Source of the DNA: Aquatica leii
Taxonomy: Eukaryota; Arthropoda; Insecta; Coleoptera; Lampyridae
DNA: 64,000 nt
Direction of reading: 5' to 3'
Assembly: GCA_035610365.1 (NCBI GenBank)
Contig: CM069435.1
Span: 92,227,389-92,291,388, forward strand
Every line of letters starts with the position of its first letter. The stretch's first letter is position 1. The notes under the pieces are model-generated. The model worked only from the letters and a program-made list of their open reading frames with translations. It did no database searches and was not told where the DNA came from. Made by a program: the position numbers and the translations under genes. This document shows, one piece after another, positions 58,782 through 64,000 of the stretch.

Positions 58782-60480
58782 AAACCAATGAAATCAACGA
58801 ATTTCTATTAACGCTCTATTTTTCTAACCAATAAAATCGTAGAAAAGAATTAAGATTTTTATGAGGTTACGTATATTGTATTAGTTAACGTTTTTATATA
58901 AAAAATAAATTAAAAAATTCACCCGTGCATTATTATAAGTAAACATTTCCAATAATTATAGGTTAAGTAACCTGATCACTAAAATGAAAACAAAATGATA
59001 TACTTTGGAGTTACCAAGATGCTAAAAGAAGCTGATAAATAAAGTCCTTATTAACAATAATTGTGGTCTACATCATCTGACTATTTTATGAATTTTACGA
59101 ATTGTCAATTGGTTTTTATCGATGATTTTCAGTTGCTTTTGATATCAAAGTTGTGATGTTTGTATGTTATATGAAATGGTATATAAAAATAATCATAAAT
59201 AGATTTTAGTTTATTACATAAATAACAACGTATATTTTGTATAAACCAATACTTATTATATAACTGTGTTGTAGTGATACTCGTGTACTTCTTTTGCATA
59301 CATACCAAAAACATTACGTATTTATAAAAATAAGACAAAGAACATTGAATTATTGTTACTTTCTTCGACATTACCTTCTTCATCTAAGCAACTACTTCTC
59401 TGCCATTTGCACTAATTTGTAAAACAAAACAACTACAAATGAACTTTTATCAGATTCAAATTGTATCGATAAGTTAGTGAACAGCATTTTTATAGTAAAT
59501 CATAAACTAAAAAGATTTACTAAACAATTGTGTTACTAAAATTCAGCTTTTTGCATGCTGTTCATTTAAAAACTACAATGTGGCACATTATGTTATGGTT
59601 AATATGACAAATCTATAATACCAACAAACGATTATGAATTTCTCGTGTGTACATACCAGATTTTTTTCTTTAAATTGCCATTACGTAATTATTGTTATAA
59701 ACAAAAGTAACACAACAATCAATATAGAAAATATATATTTAATTTATTAGTAGGTGAACTAGTTTCTTCTCTCTAAAGCCATCATTCAAAACCCCCATCA
59801 TTCATTAGCGACAACACTAAACTATAATTCATGGCATTTTTTGCACTCAAACCCAATCAATCTGTCGTAAGAATTTGTTTATGACATCTGGTTCACCGTT
59901 GTAATTAACATTCACTTACATTTTCCAAACTAAAATGTTTATTGTTAAAACTTTCTTATCTACAGAAGTAAATATGTATTAAAATTACCATTGTTTTTAC
60001 CGTAGATTTTTAATGTTTCCTGGTTTTATTCCTAATAACAATATTCGTCATTTATGAACCATTTTTAAACGTATAAACACTTTATTTGCTTTATAAATAA
60101 TTTTGATTTGCTTTTTACATCAAGTGCAGCTTCTGTGTACAAAGAAAACAATCCCACGATTACCTTTCGGCTGATAAAGAAAACTTTTTAATGTTTCGAG
60201 ATGTAATTTTTTTCGATTTTCTAGCATACTGTTAATCACATAAAACTAAAAAAATTTTGCAATCATTGATATTTTCAAAACTAATTATAATCAATCCGAT
60301 TAAAATTTAATTGACGCGTTGAGGTTATACAGCATTCCCATTACTTAAAAATCTCACTACCGTTGATACAAAAATAAAACAATTGTTCAGTAGATAAAAT
60401 TATAAAATTATAAGTAAATGCAAAAAATTAATAAGATACGATCGACGGAAAAACTTAAAAACCAACTTGTTTGATAATAT

Positions 60481-60560
60481 GCAATTAATAATCTCGACAA
60501 CATTAACGCTCTCGCTCGCTGCGCTCGCTCGCGCGTGAAAATGTCTCGATTATTAATTGC
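60481..60560. repeat. large imperfect hairpin with GC-rich centre
   Basis: Arms GCAATTAATAATC (60481) and GATTATTAATTGC (60548-60560) enclose further partly complementary sequence and a centre of CGCTCGCTCGCTGCGCTC type repeats. It stands out sharply from its AT-rich surroundings. Confidence 0.75.
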
Positions 60561-60972
60561 CTTCATTACCAACCTTGTTGGTTAAATAACTATTAATTAT
60601 TTTGTAACTGTACCATTGATTATATAATTAATGACTGTACTTACCCCAGTTTCTAATAAACGATTTTAAATTCACGTTACACTATTTTGAACTTGGGAAA
60701 AATATCGAAGAGGCATCTGTGTTTGAAATGGAAGACATTAATTCCTCTTCTAAGTTAGCAAAGGCAATTTTTGACGTTATTTAAATAGTCATCGAGTGTG
60801 TAGCTTCATAGCTATTACATTATTAAGTAAAACAAAATATATTCCAAAAGACATTATTATGTTAAACCCAATTTAACGATGTCTATAAAGAAACTACACT
60901 GTTAAGAATTAAACACTTGTGGCTATTAAGCTGATTTTTTTAAATTAATGATTTAATGATATTTAATTATAA

Positions 60973-62817
60973 TTATTTGAAAAACCGTACATAAATGATA
61001 GAAGCTATTAAAATTAGTATTAAGGTAATTGTTAAAGTATAGCTGTTCTCCTCGACAGGACTGATAGGACTATCTCTGCTAAAATCTCTTCCAAATATTC
61101 CAAAAGTCATTAAACGATTCTGCGGTGTTTTGAGAGTATATGTTCTTTCAATCGTAGTGCTTAACGTTCTGTTGGTCCAGTCAAAGTCTTCTACAGGAAG
61201 AGGTTTAATGTTGCTTAATAGAGAGTTGGGGAACTGGAATTTGTTATCGTCTATATCAAATTGCGCCTTTATTCGAATGCGTCTAATCGTCGCTGGCCAC
61301 GATACCTCATCGTAATTCGGAAACCTGTAAGCAAAGTTGCAAATTTGGAAACAACGGATAGAAATAAAATTACCTTTTACTGCAAGAATCTAAATTTTCT
61401 GTCATACACGCGATCACGCCGCATAGTTCAATACCTCCGTTGTAGGCACCAGCAAAAGATAGTATACCGTTAAACGCAACCATATGGTAAACGTAATAAT
61501 TTTTGGTCGTTGCAGCATTCCACTGCAACGAGACTAAGAAATTGCAACAAAAACCTTCGCTACAAACAGTGTCGTTTATTTCTTGTTCTCCAAACTTAAT
61601 GGGTTTTGAAGTAAAAACTAAAATTAGATGGTGACAACGATCACTGTGTTTTCCACACAAGACTTACGTGTCGCATCGTTGGGTTGAAAATAAAAGTGAT
61701 CCATTTCTTTAGCTTTTTTATCAATGTTTTTAGTGCTTTCTCTGGCTTGGGCTCGAGATTTTTGCGACACAGTCGCTACAAACGCTTTGGATTGTGCAGT
61801 TCCAAATATGTCATATACCAAAGGTCCTTTGGTTCCTTGGTAAATGCCAGTACCTCCGCTTCCAACTTTAGGGTCATTAGCACCCGCTGCTAAAAACGTT
61901 GCGTTGACAGCGTAAGCCCATTGGAATTGCGTTTGTAATGAGGTGTAAAACGGCAGTTGCGAAAACCACATAGTCGGGTAAACTATGTTAGTGATCTGGT
62001 GTTTACGAATTAAGTCCAGTGCTGGTTGCTTAAACAATATATCGAAACACGTAAATGTAGCGAATTTTTCACCGAAATCGGTTTCGAATATAGCAATGTC
62101 GGCCGTTTTAGTTCGATTCATTAAGTATTCTCCGAATAAGTTAAACTTGCGATATCTAAAACGTTGGTTTAGTAATCGTCGACGATTTTTGAACACTTAC
62201 TTCGAAATGACCGAACCATTTCTGTCAAGCACAATGTTTGTGTTGTAAAAATCCCAACCGATTTTGGAACATTCCGATGTAGATTTGCAACGTGCTCGTT
62301 CGTACAAGTTTATTACCATGTAGGTTTTGAGTTTTTGAGCGGCGCATGCTAAACGTGTTAAAGACGTTGTTTCTTGTGTGGTGCATAACGAATCTGAGCT
62401 GTCACTTATTTCAAACGTGTACGGTGAAATATCAATTTTCGTTTCGACAAAAGCTGTGATTGTCAAAGTCGCTTCAGGAAATACTATAATGTCGAGTTTC
62501 TGAAAAAGTTTAGTATAAAGAAACAACTCAATTTTGAGTATCAGCAAAGATAAAAAACTATGTAATCTACATACGTGTTTTTTTTCAATCTCATCTAAAA
62601 TCTTCAAGTATCCATCGATGTTTTTTCTTACTTTCTCTTCAGGTGCTAACTGTTTGTTCGGATCCGGATAATATTCGACCACGGCTGCAGTGTATTCAGT
62701 TAGTACAGTTTTTGCCTAAACATAAACGCAAGAATAAAAACAATGTTTATAGAAATAGGTCGCGGTCACCCAAAAAGTAACGAAAAAAATTGGGAACAAA
62801 CCACTTAAGCACTTCAT
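60973..62817 (-). CDS. vanin-like amidohydrolase (biotinidase/pantetheinase family), gene 2
   Basis: Six exons: 62770-62817 (signal peptide), 62575-62715, 62201-62499, 61668-62155, 61374-61617 and 60973-61324. All phases agree, giving 523 residues. The catalytic triad is Glu72 (IIVFPE), Lys166 (YRKFNLFGEYL) and Cys199 (FTCFDILF). The vanin C-terminal domain follows (CCNFLVSLQW, ELCGVIAC, TFGIFGRDFSRD). The protein ends in a hydrophobic segment (about residues 502-521, LTITLILILIASIIYV) and RFFK, which could be a membrane anchor or GPI signal; gene 1 lacks it. The exon count and positions equal gene 1, so the two are a duplicated pair. Introns are short (49-60 nt where measured). It looks intact. 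Confidence 0.94.
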
Positions 62818-63877
62818 GCTATTTACTGATATCTCAAGTTCCTACTACAGTATGGCCTCAACGCAGTAACTTAATTTGGCAAAATAATAAGCAAACATAA
62901 TTATGCGTTCCTAGTTGAACTTTGCGCAAACTGGCGCGCAGATAACATTAAAAAACTTTTACTTTTTTAAATATTGTTTAAACGCAACCTTAAGAACGGT
63001 GATAGTAATCAATAAGAAAAAAACAAATACGTTAATTAATTAACGACAATTTTCTTATTATTTAAAATAATTCACACTATTATTATTTTTCTGAATTTGT
63101 TAAAAGTCGTATATCTTAATTGATTAATCAATTGAATTTTAAATTTTGTTTTCAGCTTTAATTTGTGGTTAGATTAATAAGTTTAAATTTGACGGGATAT
63201 TGTCTACGCAATAGTTTCGTTCCAAGGCTAGTAGAATCGGAGATTACATAATCTTACTCTGGTGGAATATTGTTGTGTAATGATTTAATACAATTAGTGA
63301 CACTGATGATGTAATCCACTTGTGGTATTTTGGACATCGCGTGTGCCTGTAATAAATAATCGTGTTTTAAATTCTTCTTCATAGTTACTGCCGAAACGTG
63401 TACAATTGAAATTGTATTGTATTGTTTATCTAGAGTAATAAAACTTCGTTACTCAAATATACCCAAGTTTGATTAGGCAATGAGCACATTGCTCAATTGC
63501 TCGAGCATTTTCGATGAAAATGGCTTTTAGTTTCTACTACTAAAGACATTTAAGTCATTCTTAAGTGTAGCAAATGTATGTTTAAACCGATGAGTATGTA
63601 AGTTCACTTCAAGCATTGTCTAAACAGAATAGGTAATCTTAGAATAACCACGTTTAACAGTGTTTATCGTTGTCAGGGTTATCAATATTGCATATTCTCA
63701 GAGTATAATCACTTACGTACTTTTCAATCGTTTTTTGTACTTTGAAACTTCGATTTTTCTGATCGGTTTTCTACTTGTTACAAAAATTATTCCGTAACTT
63801 AATTACTAGCGACTAACTCAGTTTGATTCCGTGATTGGATCGGAAATCTCGATGTGCTAATTATAAAGCAATTTAGT
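62818..63877. other. intergenic, upstream of vanin-like gene 2, nothing recognised
   Basis: A GATATC lies 9-14 bases before the start codon and AGATAA at 62940-62945, both possible GATA sites. No TATA box, gene or repeat end was found. Confidence 0.4.
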
Positions 63878-64000
63878 GCTAAAACGGTTAGGTTAGATTA
63901 GGAAGGAAGATACTGTTTAAATCTATTCAAACCTGAACGAAAACAAATGACAAAACACAAGTTGTAAAAACGAGTACAATTATTTTATCAGGCGGCGCAG
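63878..64000. repeat. repeat R, copy 4, cut by the window end
   Basis: It matches the left part of repeat R copy 1: TTAGATTAGGAAGGAAGATACTGTTTAAATCTA aligns with 27353-27385, and TTGTAAAAACGAGTACAATTATTTTATCA aligns with 27421-27458. Confidence 0.65.

Larger units (their letters stand above)
46080..60681 (+). mobile_element. Ty3/gypsy copy G4, broken by three insertions
   Basis: The 5' LTR ends AATTCAGGTTACA at 46385, with primer-site sequence TGGTGTCCGAAGTGGG from 46387; its start is uncertain. Gag lies at 46432-47149 and 53151-53450, protease 53460-53920, RT 54170-54660, RNase H to 55190, integrase to 56430, and macrodomain plus CCCH finger 57787-58414. The LTR end AATTCACGTTACA reappears at 60669-60681. 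Inserted in it are a BEL/Pao element (47155-53145), non-LTR N2 (about 56471-57782) and an unclassified block (about 58741-60600). G4 is the most diverged copy. Confidence 0.82.
58415..60681 (+). repeat. G4 3' LTR region with an unclassified insertion
   Basis: LTR-like sequence with AATAAATA motifs runs from about 58390; a recognisable LTR end (CGATTTTAAATTCACGTTACA) is at 60661-60681. Between them, about 58741-60600, lies AT-rich sequence without coding capacity, bounded by two strong hairpins (58741-58781 and 60481-60560). I could not assign the insertion to a family. Confidence 0.45.

Noticed and set aside
60505..60540. CGCTCGCTCG repeats read as a viral terminal repeat
   Set aside because: Only a short simple-sequence resemblance; no viral gene or longer terminal structure nearby.

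Overview
The window is AT-rich nuclear DNA of an animal, almost certainly an insect: short GT-AG introns, vanin-like amidohydrolase genes, a THAP gene, and BEL/Pao, Ty3/gypsy, Penelope-like and R1-type retroelements. I cannot name the order with confidence. About a quarter is ordinary gene space; most of the rest is a dense, nested retroelement landscape.

Layout. 1-4060: 3' part of a Ty3/gypsy element (G1). 4231-10640: a ~168-bp satellite into which an R1-like non-LTR element (N1, 4461-10391) jumped with a 15-bp target duplication; N1 is itself broken by a ~2-kb DNA transposon (D1). 11270-19463: host genes - two HP1 paralogues flanking a THAP gene (all minus), then RED/IK (minus) head-to-head with proteasome subunit Rpn9/PSMD13 (plus). 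19524-30998: vanin-like gene 1 (minus), whose last intron has swollen to 9.8 kb because gypsy copy G2 sits in it. 32439-38925: gypsy G3. 39578-45709: gypsy G5 on the minus strand, carrying a Penelope-like element (PLE). About 46080-60681: gypsy G4, broken by a 6-kb BEL/Pao element with identical LTRs, a 5'-truncated R1-like element (N2) and an unclassified insertion. 60973-62817: vanin-like gene 2, paralogue of gene 1; about 30 kb of retroelements now separates the pair. A 1.1-kb repeat of unknown class recurs in G2, G3 and G5 and at the window end.

Main discovery candidate: this gypsy family (copies G1-G4) has an extra module fused to the C-terminus of Pol after the integrase GPY/F domain. 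It is a complete macrodomain of the TARG1/OARD1 type (ADP-ribosyl hydrolase) followed by a CX7CX5CX3H zinc finger. The two residues matching the TARG1 catalytic Lys and Asp are kept in all four copies, at exactly the TARG1 spacing in the two where the segment is undamaged. The fusion is directly visible in G3, where one open frame (37761-38390) runs from the integrase tail through the whole macrodomain. A plausible but untested role is reversal of host ADP-ribosylation during the element's life cycle.

Secondary points: HP1 duplication with a degenerate chromoshadow domain in one copy; a hammerhead-like core in PLE termini; hAT-type elements rich in TTATCTAGATAA motifs; and several large hairpins.
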